Assembly (NCBI GenBank): GCA_016210045.1
Contig: JACQUX010000021.1
Location: 1-36,124, forward strand
Reading direction: 5' to 3'
From: Deltaproteobacteria bacterium
GTDB lineage: Bacteria > UBA10199 > GCA-002796325 > JACPFF01
DNA: 36,124 nt
Shown: positions 24,322 to 31,531 of the stretch, in pieces
Layout of the letters: each line of letters starts with the position of its first letter
How positions within the stretch are numbered: position 1 is the first letter of the stretch
Translations under genes and position numbers: made by a program
The notes under the pieces: model-generated
The model's database searches: none
What the model was told of the DNA's origin: nothing
What the model saw: only the letters and a program-made list of their open reading frames with translations

Positions 24322-24777
24322 CTATGCGCCGGATCCCTGCAGCTTTGCCTTCACTAACGCACTAACCACTTTCCCGTCGGCGCGGCCGGCGGCTTGGACG
24401 AGGACGGCCTTCATGACACGGCCCAGATCCTTCACACTCGTCGCCGCTTCGGCCTGGATGACGGCGTCGACTAACGCCGCAAGTTCGGTCTCGCTCATCG
24501 CCTGGGGCAGCAAACTTTCGAGGATCGCCAGTTCGGTTCGTTCTTTGGCGGCCAAGTCTTGGCGTCCGCCCTGTTCGAACTGAGCAATAGACTCACGTCG
24601 TTGTTTGGCCAAGCCAGCGATTAATTTGAGCAACTCGGCGTCGTCACAACGGCGCAACAGTTCGATTTCTTTGTACTGGATGGCCGATTTGATCCCACGG
24701 AACGTCTCCAGACGCACCACGTCCTTCGCCCGCATCGCGGCCTTCACTTCTGATTCGATTTGCTCGCGAAGGGACAT
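24322..24777 (-). CDS. yqeY: GatB/YqeY domain-containing protein
   Basis: A 151-residue soluble protein of the YqeY family, related to the tail domain of amidotransferase subunit GatB. Family motifs include the N-terminal LREQIESEVKAAMRAKDVVRLETFRGIKSAI, a central KQRRESIAQFEQGGRQDLAAKERTELAILESLLPQ and the C-terminal KDLGRVMKAVLVQAAGRADGKVVSALVK. Its cellular role is not firmly known; a tRNA-linked function is often proposed. Position between rpsU (28 bp upstream) and dnaG is typical of many bacteria. Confidence 0.93.
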   Translation of the reverse strand: MSLREQIESEVKAAMRAKDVVRLETFRGIKSAIQYKEIELLRRCDDAELLKLIAGLAKQRRESIAQFEQGGRQDLAAKERTELAILESLLPQAMSETELAALVDAVIQAEAATSVKDLGRVMKAVLVQAAGRADGKVVSALVKAKLQGSGA

Positions 24778-24805
24778 ATTTTACGTGTGTAAGTGCGCAC
24801 GCGTA

Positions 24806-25000
24806 CTATCTTGGTCCGAAACTCCGCCGCACGACGCGCTTCTTGGCCTGCGCGGCCTTCCGCTTCTTCCGCACACTCGGCTTCTCGTAATGCTCGCGCT
24901 TGCGCAATTCCGTCAGGATACCGGCCTTTTCGACCGATTTCTTGAACCGCCGCAACGCCGCTTCGAAACTCTCGCCGTCTTTGACTCGTACATTCGACAT
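24806..25000 (-). CDS. rpsU: 30S ribosomal protein bS21
   Basis: A 64-residue, highly basic protein with the bS21 signature ([52 protein letters not shown]). It binds the small subunit near the anti-Shine-Dalgarno helix. ATG 25000 is preferred since family homology begins there; a GTG at 25015 would add five residues. It is the first gene of the rpsU-yqeY-dnaG-rpoD series. Confidence 0.95.
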   Translation of the reverse strand: MSNVRVKDGESFEAALRRFKKSVEKAGILTELRKREHYEKPSVRKKRKAAQAKKRVVRRSFGPR

Positions 25001-25050
25001 AAAGGAAACAATCACCCCGCTTTCACGACTATGAACTTTTTGGCCCTCCC

Positions 25051-25079
25051 CCCATAGGCAACCGGTCCCGGATTGTCAA
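25051..25079 (-). promoter_or_regulatory. putative sigma-70 promoter for rpsU
   Basis: On the minus strand a perfect TTGACA (25079-25074) is followed after 17 bp by TATGGG (25056-25051), about 50 bp upstream of the rpsU start codon. The -35 box is ideal and the -10 box weak. Its position in the divergent spacer between rpsU and the gene at 25141 supports a role in driving the macromolecular-synthesis operon. Confidence 0.5.
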
Positions 25080-25140
25080 AAAGATTCGCTTCGAGGTGTG
25101 TAAGGTTGATCGGATTCACGCGCTGTGCAAAGATGCCGAC

Positions 25141-25332
25141 ATGTATTCACCACTCGCTACAGAGCCCCCTGCGCCGACGCTCACAGCACAGCAACGTCTC
25201 GAACAAGCATTCAATCTCTTCTGGACGGCGTGCGCGCTGAAAGCGGCGTGGTTGCGGCAAATGCACCCGCAGGCGAACGCATCCGAAATTCAACGCCAAT
25301 TGCGCCGCTGGATGTTGCTCTCGCGGAGTTGA
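25141..25332 (+). CDS. small partner protein upstream of a nucleotidyltransferase
   Basis: A 63-residue protein, mostly helical, with LTAQQRLEQAFNLFWTACALKAAWLRQMHP and SEIQRQLRRWMLLSRS. Small proteins with a terminal E-I-x-R-x-L-R-x-W pattern commonly precede nucleotidyltransferase genes, so it is probably the antitoxin or accessory partner of the next gene (25 bp downstream). An in-frame GTG at 25096 would add 15 residues. No Shine-Dalgarno is obvious for either start. Confidence 0.6.
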   Translation: MYSPLATEPPAPTLTAQQRLEQAFNLFWTACALKAAWLRQMHPQANASEIQRQLRRWMLLSRS

Positions 25333-25357
25333 TCACCCGGTATCGTGCGAGGCCCCG

Positions 25358-25924
25358 ATGTCGAACAACCTTCTTACGCTCTTCACAACACCACTCGAAA
25401 CGGCGCGCATTCCCTATATGGTCACGGGGAGCATGGCGGCGATTGTGTACGGCGACCCACGACTCACGCATGATGCCGACATCGTGCTAGCGCTGCAAGC
25501 GGCGCATCTGCCCGTATTACTCACGGCCTTTCCGTTGACCGTTTTCTACACGCCGCCTGAGGAAGCAATAGCCACGGAACTCGCACGGAGCCAGCGCGGT
25601 CACTTCAACGTTATTCACCATGCCTCGGGCTTTAAAGCGGACATGTATCCGGTGGGGCGAGATCCGCTCCACCACTGGGCGCTCTCACGTATCACGACAC
25701 TGATGATGGATGGGCACTCGGTACGAATCGCACCGCCGGAATATGTCATCACTCGCAAGTTGGAATTTTTTCGCGAAGGTGGAAGCGAAAAACATCTGCT
25801 CGACATCCGCAGCATGCTCGCGCATTCTCGTGCCCAAATCGATCAAGCGATCCTCGACCAATGGATCACACAGCGCGGCGTGCGCCCCCAATGGGAGCAA
25901 GTGCTGGTGGAAAATACCACATAG
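25358..25924 (+). CDS. nucleotidyltransferase, putative toxin-like
   Basis: A 188-residue protein with a compact nucleotidyltransferase core, PYMVTGSMAAIVYGDPRLTHDADIVLAL (Gly24-Ser25 and the Asp39-x-Asp41 carboxylates). APPEYVITRKLEFFREGGSEKHLLDIRSML follows, which resembles the late helix of the DUF6036/AbiEii-like group. With the 63-residue protein before it, it forms a two-gene cassette of toxin-antitoxin type; toxicity is not demonstrated. It is the third nucleotidyltransferase-based pair in this window and, unlike the MntA pair, lacks a HEPN partner. Confidence 0.7.
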   Translation: MSNNLLTLFTTPLETARIPYMVTGSMAAIVYGDPRLTHDADIVLALQAAHLPVLLTAFPLTVFYTPPEEAIATELARSQRGHFNVIHHASGFKADMYPVGRDPLHHWALSRITTLMMDGHSVRIAPPEYVITRKLEFFREGGSEKHLLDIRSMLAHSRAQIDQAILDQWITQRGVRPQWEQVLVENTT

Positions 25925-26286
25925 CGATCGCTGCGACGAGAGGCCAACCACGTCGATATTGACCGGCTTTGCTGACCCCCTGTAACGTGGCACGTCCTGG
26001 GTTTGAAAGTACTTTTGCGGTCCCGCTACACCCTGCCGCACACATACATCACGTAACAGACAGACATAGCAGCAATTTTTTCTATCGAGACTCGCGCTGC
26101 TGCGGCTTCTGCACTCAACCAACTGCGCATTCTCAGGTGGTCTTTGACCCGCCGCGTTCGGCCCGCGTGAGACAACGCACCAACATTGCACGATATTTTT
26201 TCCCAACCTCCGTTGGCACTCGCCTTGCTTTATCACAGGCCACGCACGGGACGGGTATCTGGATTGGTCGAACAGGGGGGGCGCTT
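25925..26286. other. non-coding spacer
   Basis: 362 bp with no gene I can support. It has a few T-runs (near 26075 and 26200) without stem-loops. Open frames crossing it on both strands lack family similarity. A purine run (GGGGGG) at about 26275-26280 serves as Shine-Dalgarno for the lipoprotein gene at 26287. Confidence 0.5.
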
Positions 26287-28686
26287 ATGAGTCGTCAACG
26301 CATTGGGGTGTTGGGTTCGCTCGCCGTGGCCATCGGCTACCTCTACACGGTCGGCTGCGGGGCCTTGACCGCCAACTTGAACGGCAGCAGCACCGGCAGC
26401 GACGGCACGAGTAGTGGGAGCGGCACGACGGTGACCGTCAGTGGGACGATCACCACGCCCGGCGCCAGTGCGTCGGCCGCGCTCTCTAAGGGGCTCGGCC
26501 GGAAGGCGATCGAAGACGTCGCGGCGGCCGGCTTGGCGGGGACGTTGTACGACGCCGTCACCGGCGAGGCCGTCGGGACCTTCACGACCGATAGCGCCGG
26601 GGCCTACACCGTGGACTGTGAGTTGGCAGAACACCCCGAGTCCGACAGCAACGCCTCGGCTGACGATGCGATCGTCACCGTGCAACTCGCGCTCGAGGCC
26701 GAGAACGCGGACGGGTCCATCCATATCGAGACGTATGTCGAAGTCAGCATCGATCCGGACAACGCGACCGATCCGATCACCGTGAATGCCGATTCCGACA
26801 CCACGATCGCCGCGCAGGCCTTGCGCAGCCAGTTCGGCATCGCGGCGTGGGCGCAGGGCAACGCCGCGGCCTTCGTGCAAGGCGATCCGTTCTGCTTCTT
26901 CAAACTCCAACACGAGGTATTCACGAACGCCGATACCGCCAGCGACGGGATGGGCGATGACTTGGGCTCCCTCAAGGCCTTGATCGAAGGCGCGATGGCC
27001 GGTGGCGACGTCCAACCCGAAGACCTCGGCTACGACAACTGGGGCGCGGTCATGCAAGCCACGCTCGGCGGCGAGCTGCCGACGACCGACGCGGATGGCG
27101 ACGGCGTCGCGGATGCACTCGACGCGCTGGCCACGGCGGCGGCCGGCGCCACGGGCGAAAGTGCGGACGCATTGCTCAACAACTACAGTGACGGGCTGAG
27201 TGCCATGGCGATCCTCGGCACCGCGTTCGGCGACAACATGGCCGGCGCCATGCCGGCCGCCGCGAATCTGGCCAAGGGGCGGCAGAAAACCGCCGCCACC
27301 GGCGGCGAGAGTGCGTGCGATACGCTCACCGGCAGTGGTGACGACAACGCCAGTTACCTCGACGTCTTGGTCGGATCGGTCCTGGAATGCGAAGTCGAAG
27401 ACGGGGGGTGTGACGAGGCGTATGCCGATCCCGAAGGGCTGGCCGTCATGATCGGCACGCTCGACGAATTTCTGGCCGCCGACAATTTGGCACAGGCCGG
27501 TCTCCCGTTTGTGTTGAACAGCATGCTCGTGACTGACGGCGCCGACGGCTTCGACGAATACCTCAGCGCCGATGGCACGCTCGATCCGACCAAGATCGAC
27601 GGCTTTTACGCCATCTGCGGGACGTTCGATCCGGAGCTGAGCGAAGGTCAGCTGGAAGATTGGTCGTACGCGATGATCCAGACCGTAGAGACCCAAGGCT
27701 GGGACACGATGTTCAAAGCGGACGGCACGGTCGATACCGGCAAGATGGAATTTTTTGGTGGATACTACGATGCGCTGCTCGGCAGTGGGGACGCGAACAC
27801 GCTCGACTTCTCGGGCATCGACTACGACGGCACGGCCGAGCTTCTGCAGCAGGACTTCACCGAGCTTGGCGCCGGTGGCACAATCTTCGGCGACTGCTAC
27901 GCCAGCACGGGCGACTTCCTCGGGTGCCAAGGCGACTCCGGGTCAATGACCGTCTACTCGGCGGATGGGACAACTTCCAGTGTCGAATTGGAGCCGTGGG
28001 GGGATGGGGGGAGCTACTTTTCCTGTTATCAGGAAGGGACGGCCCTCGGCACGTGTGACACGCTGTATGGCGAAGGGATGGGCGGGTCCTCGTCTTCTTC
28101 CAGTGGCGGCATGGACATGGCGACGTTCTGCCAAAGCAACCCGGACGACCCGGCCTGCGACTTCGGCAGCTCTTCAAGCAGCAGTTCGTCCTCCTCCAGT
28201 GGGGGCATGGAAGAGTTCTGTCAGCGGTATCCGGGCGACCCGTCCTGCGACTTCGGCAGTTCCAGCAGCAGTTCGTCGTCTTCCAGCTCCAGCGGGGGCA
28301 TGGAAGAGTTCTGTCAGCAGTATCCGGACGACCCGTCCTGCGACTTCGGCAGTTCCAGCAGCAGCTCGTCGTCTTCCAGCTCAAGCGGGGGCTCGAGCAG
28401 CTCCTCGAGTGGTGGCGGTGGGGGGCTCGCGATCTCCGGGACCTGGCGTGACTCGCTGTGCTGGGGCGCCGCTGATTTGGAATTTGTTGATGGGAGTGCC
28501 TTCGTATCGGTGGGCGGCTTCGACATCGATGTCACGATCGCCGAAACATGCACGATGCTGGTGCCCGATACTCCCCTCACCTGTACCTGTACCGCACTCG
28601 GCGACCCAACTGTAGTGGGTTCACGCATTACTTATAGTTGCAACGCAGGGGGCGCACCCTGCAGTGGTCAACTGACGAAACGATAG
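26287..28686 (+). CDS. large secreted lipoprotein with poly-serine/CDFG repeats
   Basis: A 799-residue protein. A signal peptide ends in lipobox YTVGC (Cys24), then comes a Gly/Ser/Thr linker. A beta-rich domain (VSGTITTPGAS...GLAGTLYDAVTGEAVGTFTTDSAGAYTV) resembles carboxypeptidase-regulatory-like folds. A long acidic Ala/Gly/Asp-rich helical region follows to about residue 600. Then come three repeats of the form FCQ-xx-P-x-DP-x-CDFG plus about 12 serines (residues 600-708), and a C-terminal Cys-rich beta domain (ISGTWRDSLCWG...CTCTALGDP...YSCNAGGAPC). It is very acidic overall. It is probably surface-exposed, with the Ser runs as flexible spacers. Function unknown. ATG 26287 is supported by the signal peptide and a G-rich ribosome site; the frame stays open upstream to 25969. 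Confidence 0.8.
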   Translation: MSRQRIGVLGSLAVAIGYLYTVGCGALTANLNGSSTGSDGTSSGSGTTVTVSGTITTPGASASAALSKGLGRKAIEDVAAAGLAGTLYDAVTGEAVGTFTTDSAGAYTVDCELAEHPESDSNASADDAIVTVQLALEAENADGSIHIETYVEVSIDPDNATDPITVNADSDTTIAAQALRSQFGIAAWAQGNAAAFVQGDPFCFFKLQHEVFTNADTASDGMGDDLGSLKALIEGAMAGGDVQPEDLGYDNWGAVMQATLGGELPTTDADGDGVADALDALATAAAGATGESADALLNNYSDGLSAMAILGTAFGDNMAGAMPAAANLAKGRQKTAATGGESACDTLTGSGDDNASYLDVLVGSVLECEVEDGGCDEAYADPEGLAVMIGTLDEFLAADNLAQAGLPFVLNSMLVTDGADGFDEYLSADGTLDPTKIDGFYAICGTFDPELSEGQLEDWSYAMIQTVETQGWDTMFKADGTVDTGKMEFFGGYYDALLGSGDANTLDFSGIDYDGTAELLQQDFTELGAGGTIFGDCYASTGDFLGCQGDSGSMTVYSADGTTSSVELEPWGDGGSYFSCYQEGTALGTCDTLYGEGMGGSSSSSSGGMDMATFCQSNPDDPACDFGSSSSSSSSSSSGGMEEFCQRYPGDPSCDFGSSSSSSSSSSSSGGMEEFCQQYPDDPSCDFGSSSSSSSSSSSSGGSSSSSSGGGGGLAISGTWRDSLCWGAADLEFVDGSAFVSVGGFDIDVTIAETCTMLVPDTPLTCTCTALGDPTVVGSRITYSCNAGGAPCSGQLTKR
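28085..28412 (+). repeat. in-frame poly-Ser tandem repeats
   Basis: Three units of roughly 95-105 bp, each a block of AGC/TCT/TCC/AGT serine codons, then GGGGGCATG, GA-rich codons, TTCTGTCAG and GACCCGTCCTGCGACTTCGG. The last two units are nearly identical at DNA level. Serine codons are mixed (AGC, AGT, TCC, TCG, TCT), which stabilises a homopolymer against slippage, so the poly-Ser is probably selected. Confidence 0.85.
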
Positions 28687-28704
28687 ACGAAACGCCAATC
28701 CACG

Positions 28705-28742
28705 ACGCGGCCCGGGAACAGATCCCCGGGCCGTCGCTTTTC
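28705..28742 (+). terminator. rho-independent terminator
   Basis: CGGCCCGGG (28708-28716) pairs perfectly with CCCGGGCCG (28725-28733) around an 8-nt loop, followed by TCGCTTTT. It begins about 20 bp after the stop of the poly-Ser lipoprotein gene and separates it from the cobalamin riboswitch. Confidence 0.8.
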
Positions 28743-28784
28743 CACTTGCCCCTGCGCCACTGCCCTGTTAGGCCCGCCGACATT

Positions 28785-28975
28785 AGTTGCCGGCGCGTGC
28801 AGGGAAGCGGGGTGCAAAACCCCCACGGTCCCGCCACTGTGAAAAGGAAGTTGCTCGGCGTTCCAGTCACTGTCTGCCCCAACGGGCCGATGGGAAGGCA
28901 AGCCGGGTAATAAATGTGCGTACGAACGTCCGTGCGTCCCTTTGAGTCAGGAAACCTCGCGCGTTGGTGTTGTAT
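28785..28975 (+). promoter_or_regulatory. cobalamin riboswitch (adenosylcobalamin-class)
   Basis: The conserved blocks occur in order: AGGGAA (28801-28806), GGTGCAAAACC, CCGCCACTGTGA (about 28831-28842), CAGTCACTG (28864-28872), GGGAAGGC (28892-28899) and the B12 box GAGTCAGGAAACC (28944-28956). Closing pairing between CCGGCGCG (28790s) and the following CGCGCGTTGG is plausible. It lies upstream of btuB and the rest of the uptake operon, which it should switch off when cobalamin is plentiful. The expression platform is unclear because about 325 nt separate the B12 box from the start codon I chose. Confidence 0.93.
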
Positions 28976-29074
28976 CCATGGTTCACCTCCGCGGAGAGGG
29001 GCCTGATGCTGCGCTTTGTTTGCGATGTATTTTCAGTTCGTCCACTGCTCGGTTTACAAAACCCGTTATTGGTT

Positions 29075-29254
29075 GGCGGGTCCTGCCCGGGGGAGGGCCC
29101 CACCAAACGCGGGGAGGGTGCCCCTAATGATTCGCGGTGTGTTGCACGTGCAGCACCGCAGTGCTTGTCAGACCAACCATGCTCGCCATCCGGCCACTTG
29201 CTGGCCACTCCCCGAATCCCCGCGTCCGGTGGGGCCCTCCCCCGGTCACCCGCC
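29075..29254 (+). repeat. single-copy hairpin-enclosed element (D)
   Basis: An 18-bp perfect stem (29087-29104 with 29228-29245) continues outward through a small internal loop into GGCGGGT/ACCCGCC, and inward as ACGCGGGG (29107-29114) with CCCCGCGT (29218-29225). Inside are smaller hairpins, GTGTTGC/GCAGCAC around ACGT and GGCCA/TGGCC. The architecture resembles families A and B, but the core is unrelated and occurs once here. It lies in the leader between the cobalamin riboswitch and btuB, so it may be an inserted element or part of the expression platform. Confidence 0.6.
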
Positions 29255-29299
29255 GACGTTCATCAGGTTTTTCCAACCTTCGCGGCAGCTATCCACTTA

Positions 29300-31264
29300 A
29301 TGATCATCGCGCTCTCCGCGTTTGTGGGGGTGGCGCGGACCGCTGTGGCGGCGGAAGTCCCGGACGGCGCGGTGTTGCCGGCGGTGGTGGTGACGGCGCC
29401 GGAGGAAAGAGCGGCAGCGCCGACGGCGTTTCATACGGTGATTCGGCCGGCGGAACAGCCGCAGAGTTTTACTACGGTCACGGAATTGCTGGCCACGGCG
29501 CCGGGGACGCAAGTGCGGCAGCTCGGATCGCCGGGGCAGTTTGCGTCAGTGACCATCCGCGGATCGAGCGCGGAACAAGTGGCCGTCTATTTAGATGGCG
29601 CGCGGCTTAATAGTGCGGGCACCGGTGTCGTGGATCTGGCAACGATTCCGCTCGGCGCGGTCGATCGGATCGAAGTGATTCGCGGCGGCGGCTCCGCGCA
29701 ATTCGGCAGCGACGCGATCGGCGGCGTAGTGAACATTTCGACCGCGAACGCGCCGCTCGGGACGACGACCGCGGCCTCGGTCACCGGCGGTTCATTCCTG
29801 ACGCTGCAAGGCAATGCGAGTTTTGCGCATCGCGATGACACGCAGCGCGTGCTGATCAGCGCCACGCATTGGAGCAGCGACGGCGATTTCTCGTTCCACC
29901 CCAGCACCACGACGTTGGCCGGAACCACGCTGGCCGGCAACACCGCACGCGTCCGGGAACATAATCGCACGCTCGGCGAATCGCTGCTGTTGCAATACGG
30001 CACGCAATCGGACGCCCACACGGAATTCCGCGCCACCAACGATTTCTATTTCGGCGATCGCCAACTCCCCGGTCTTGAAGTCGAGGCGACGCAACTCGCA
30101 CCGCTCAATCCATTGGAGGCCACGCAGCAACTTTATCGCGACACCGCGACCGCAGGCATAACGTTTACAGACCTCGGCACGGAGGGGCTGCAGCTCGATA
30201 TCGGTCTCAACAATGTCTTCGAAGTGAATCGGTTCGACGACCCGAGTCCCGCGCTCGGACCGGCCATTGCGCGCACTGCGTACAGCAACGGACTCAATCC
30301 GCATGTGCGCATGGCCTATACGCGCGGTAACGCCACGTTCACGAACACGCTCGCCGCGCGCTACGATTTTCGCTTCGACCTCTTTGATGATCGCGCGCGC
30401 AATCGAACCACGACGGCGGCCGGCACGCAGGTGCGCGACACGCACACGCTGTTGTTGCACGACGAATGGCAACCGTGGCGGGATCGACTGTTCGTCGCGC
30501 CGAGCCTTCGCCTGACGACGACGCCGACCGTCACACGCCATGCGGAATATCGGCTCGGCATCTTGGGCCGGCCGCTCCCATGGCTCGCGTTGCTCGGCAA
30601 TATCGAAACGGCGCATCGCTTACCGACGTTGTTGGAACTCTATCACCCGGATCAAGGCTTCATCCGCGGGAATCCGGACCTCGACGCCGAACGCGCCTGG
30701 CATTGGGACGCCGGCGCGCGCATCGAAACGGCCGTCGTGCAAGCGGACGTGGCCTACTTTCAGCAGCACATCCACAATTCGATCCTGTTCGTCCCGATCA
30801 GCGCCACGACCATCGCCCCGATCAATACGTTTGCAGTCCGCAGCGACGGCATCGAAGCGAGTGCCACGCTGCAACCGTGGGAGTGGATGCGTCTCTCCGC
30901 GAACTATACGTGGCTGCGCGCCGCGTTTCGCAGCACCGGCTTGCAACTCCCGGGACGCCCACGCCATGCGGCCACGGCACGGTTGGAACTCGCGCACGAT
31001 CTCTCCGCCCGCCTCCGCGGCAGCGGCTATACCGAAGGCCATTGGGTCGGCGCGATGCCGCTCAACGTCGACAACACCGTCTTCATCGCCGGCCGCGTCA
31101 CATTGGACGTCGGCCTGAAGGCCACTTGGCAACCGCGCACCGGACACGAATACTTCGCCGCCCTCGAAGCCCGCAACGTGAGCAACGTGCAAATCTACGA
31201 CGCGCGCGGGTTCCCACAACCGCGCCGCGCGTTCTATCTGACCGTGGGGGGGAAATGGGGATGA
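29300..31264 (+). CDS. btuB: TonB-dependent outer-membrane receptor, BtuB-like
   Basis: A 654-residue outer-membrane receptor. It has a signal peptide (MIIALSAFVGVARTAVAA, cut about residue 18), a TonB-box-like AVVVTAPEE, a plug domain (TELLATAPGTQVRQLG, VTIRGSSAEQVAVYLDGARLN, VDRIEVIRGGGSAQFGSDAIGGVVNIST) and a beta-barrel ending in RAFYLTVGGKWG. BtuB-like length. Placement under a cobalamin riboswitch and before btuFCD supports vitamin B12 as substrate. The frame is open upstream to 28964, but that part overlaps the riboswitch end and element D and has no receptor similarity, so I start at ATG 29300 with the signal peptide. Confidence 0.93.
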   Translation: MIIALSAFVGVARTAVAAEVPDGAVLPAVVVTAPEERAAAPTAFHTVIRPAEQPQSFTTVTELLATAPGTQVRQLGSPGQFASVTIRGSSAEQVAVYLDGARLNSAGTGVVDLATIPLGAVDRIEVIRGGGSAQFGSDAIGGVVNISTANAPLGTTTAASVTGGSFLTLQGNASFAHRDDTQRVLISATHWSSDGDFSFHPSTTTLAGTTLAGNTARVREHNRTLGESLLLQYGTQSDAHTEFRATNDFYFGDRQLPGLEVEATQLAPLNPLEATQQLYRDTATAGITFTDLGTEGLQLDIGLNNVFEVNRFDDPSPALGPAIARTAYSNGLNPHVRMAYTRGNATFTNTLAARYDFRFDLFDDRARNRTTTAAGTQVRDTHTLLLHDEWQPWRDRLFVAPSLRLTTTPTVTRHAEYRLGILGRPLPWLALLGNIETAHRLPTLLELYHPDQGFIRGNPDLDAERAWHWDAGARIETAVVQADVAYFQQHIHNSILFVPISATTIAPINTFAVRSDGIEASATLQPWEWMRLSANYTWLRAAFRSTGLQLPGRPRHAATARLELAHDLSARLRGSGYTEGHWVGAMPLNVDNTVFIAGRVTLDVGLKATWQPRTGHEYFAALEARNVSNVQIYDARGFPQPRRAFYLTVGGKWG

Positions 31265-31268
31265 ATGA

Positions 31269-31494
31269 CCCCCGCCCCTGAGGGCGGGGTATCCACTTCC
31301 CTCTCCCATTTGGGGAGGCTAAGGGCGCAGCGGCCTGAGCCGCTGCATGGCCCGCAGCAGCGGTTACAGCAATGCGACGAACAGGAGCATTGCTCACCAT
31401 TGCAGTTGGGTGAGGGGGAGAGGGAGAGTACCAGGAGAGCACCCGCTCAATCCCCCCCCTCACCCTGGCCCTCTCCCCAAATGGGAGAGGGAAC
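31269..31494 (+). repeat. family C composite inverted repeat, copy C3, interrupted
   Basis: It has the same start (CCCCCGCCC...GGGCGGGG, TATCCAC, CCCTCTCCC) and end (CCCCTCACCC, CCCTCTCCCC-AAAT-GGGAGAGGG) as copies C1 and C4. Between TTTGGGGAGG (to 31318) and TTGGGTGAGG (from 31406) there are about 87 extra bases. These carry two hairpins, GCAGCGGC/GCCGCTGC (31327-31346) and CAATGC/GCATTG (31370-31392). It fills most of the 267-bp btuB-lipoprotein spacer. Confidence 0.8.
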
Positions 31495-31531
31495 ATTAGA
31501 GAATGCGCTGACGATACAAGGAACTGCAACT

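Noticed and set aside
26060-26090. Terminator at the T-run after the third nucleotidyltransferase
   Set aside because: No stem-loop precedes the T-run on either strand.
25685-26236. Minus-strand ORF spanning the 3' half of the nucleotidyltransferase gene and the spacer
   Set aside because: It overlaps a well-supported gene antisense and has no recognisable domain or ribosome site.
26233-27930. Long 565-codon minus-strand ORF opposite the poly-Ser lipoprotein gene
   Set aside because: It is a shadow ORF typical of GC-rich DNA. The plus strand has a signal peptide, a ribosome site and meaningful repeats.
28964-29299. In-frame N-terminal extension of the BtuB-like receptor, 112 codons
   Set aside because: It overlaps the end of the riboswitch and element D, lacks receptor similarity and would bury the signal peptide at 29300.
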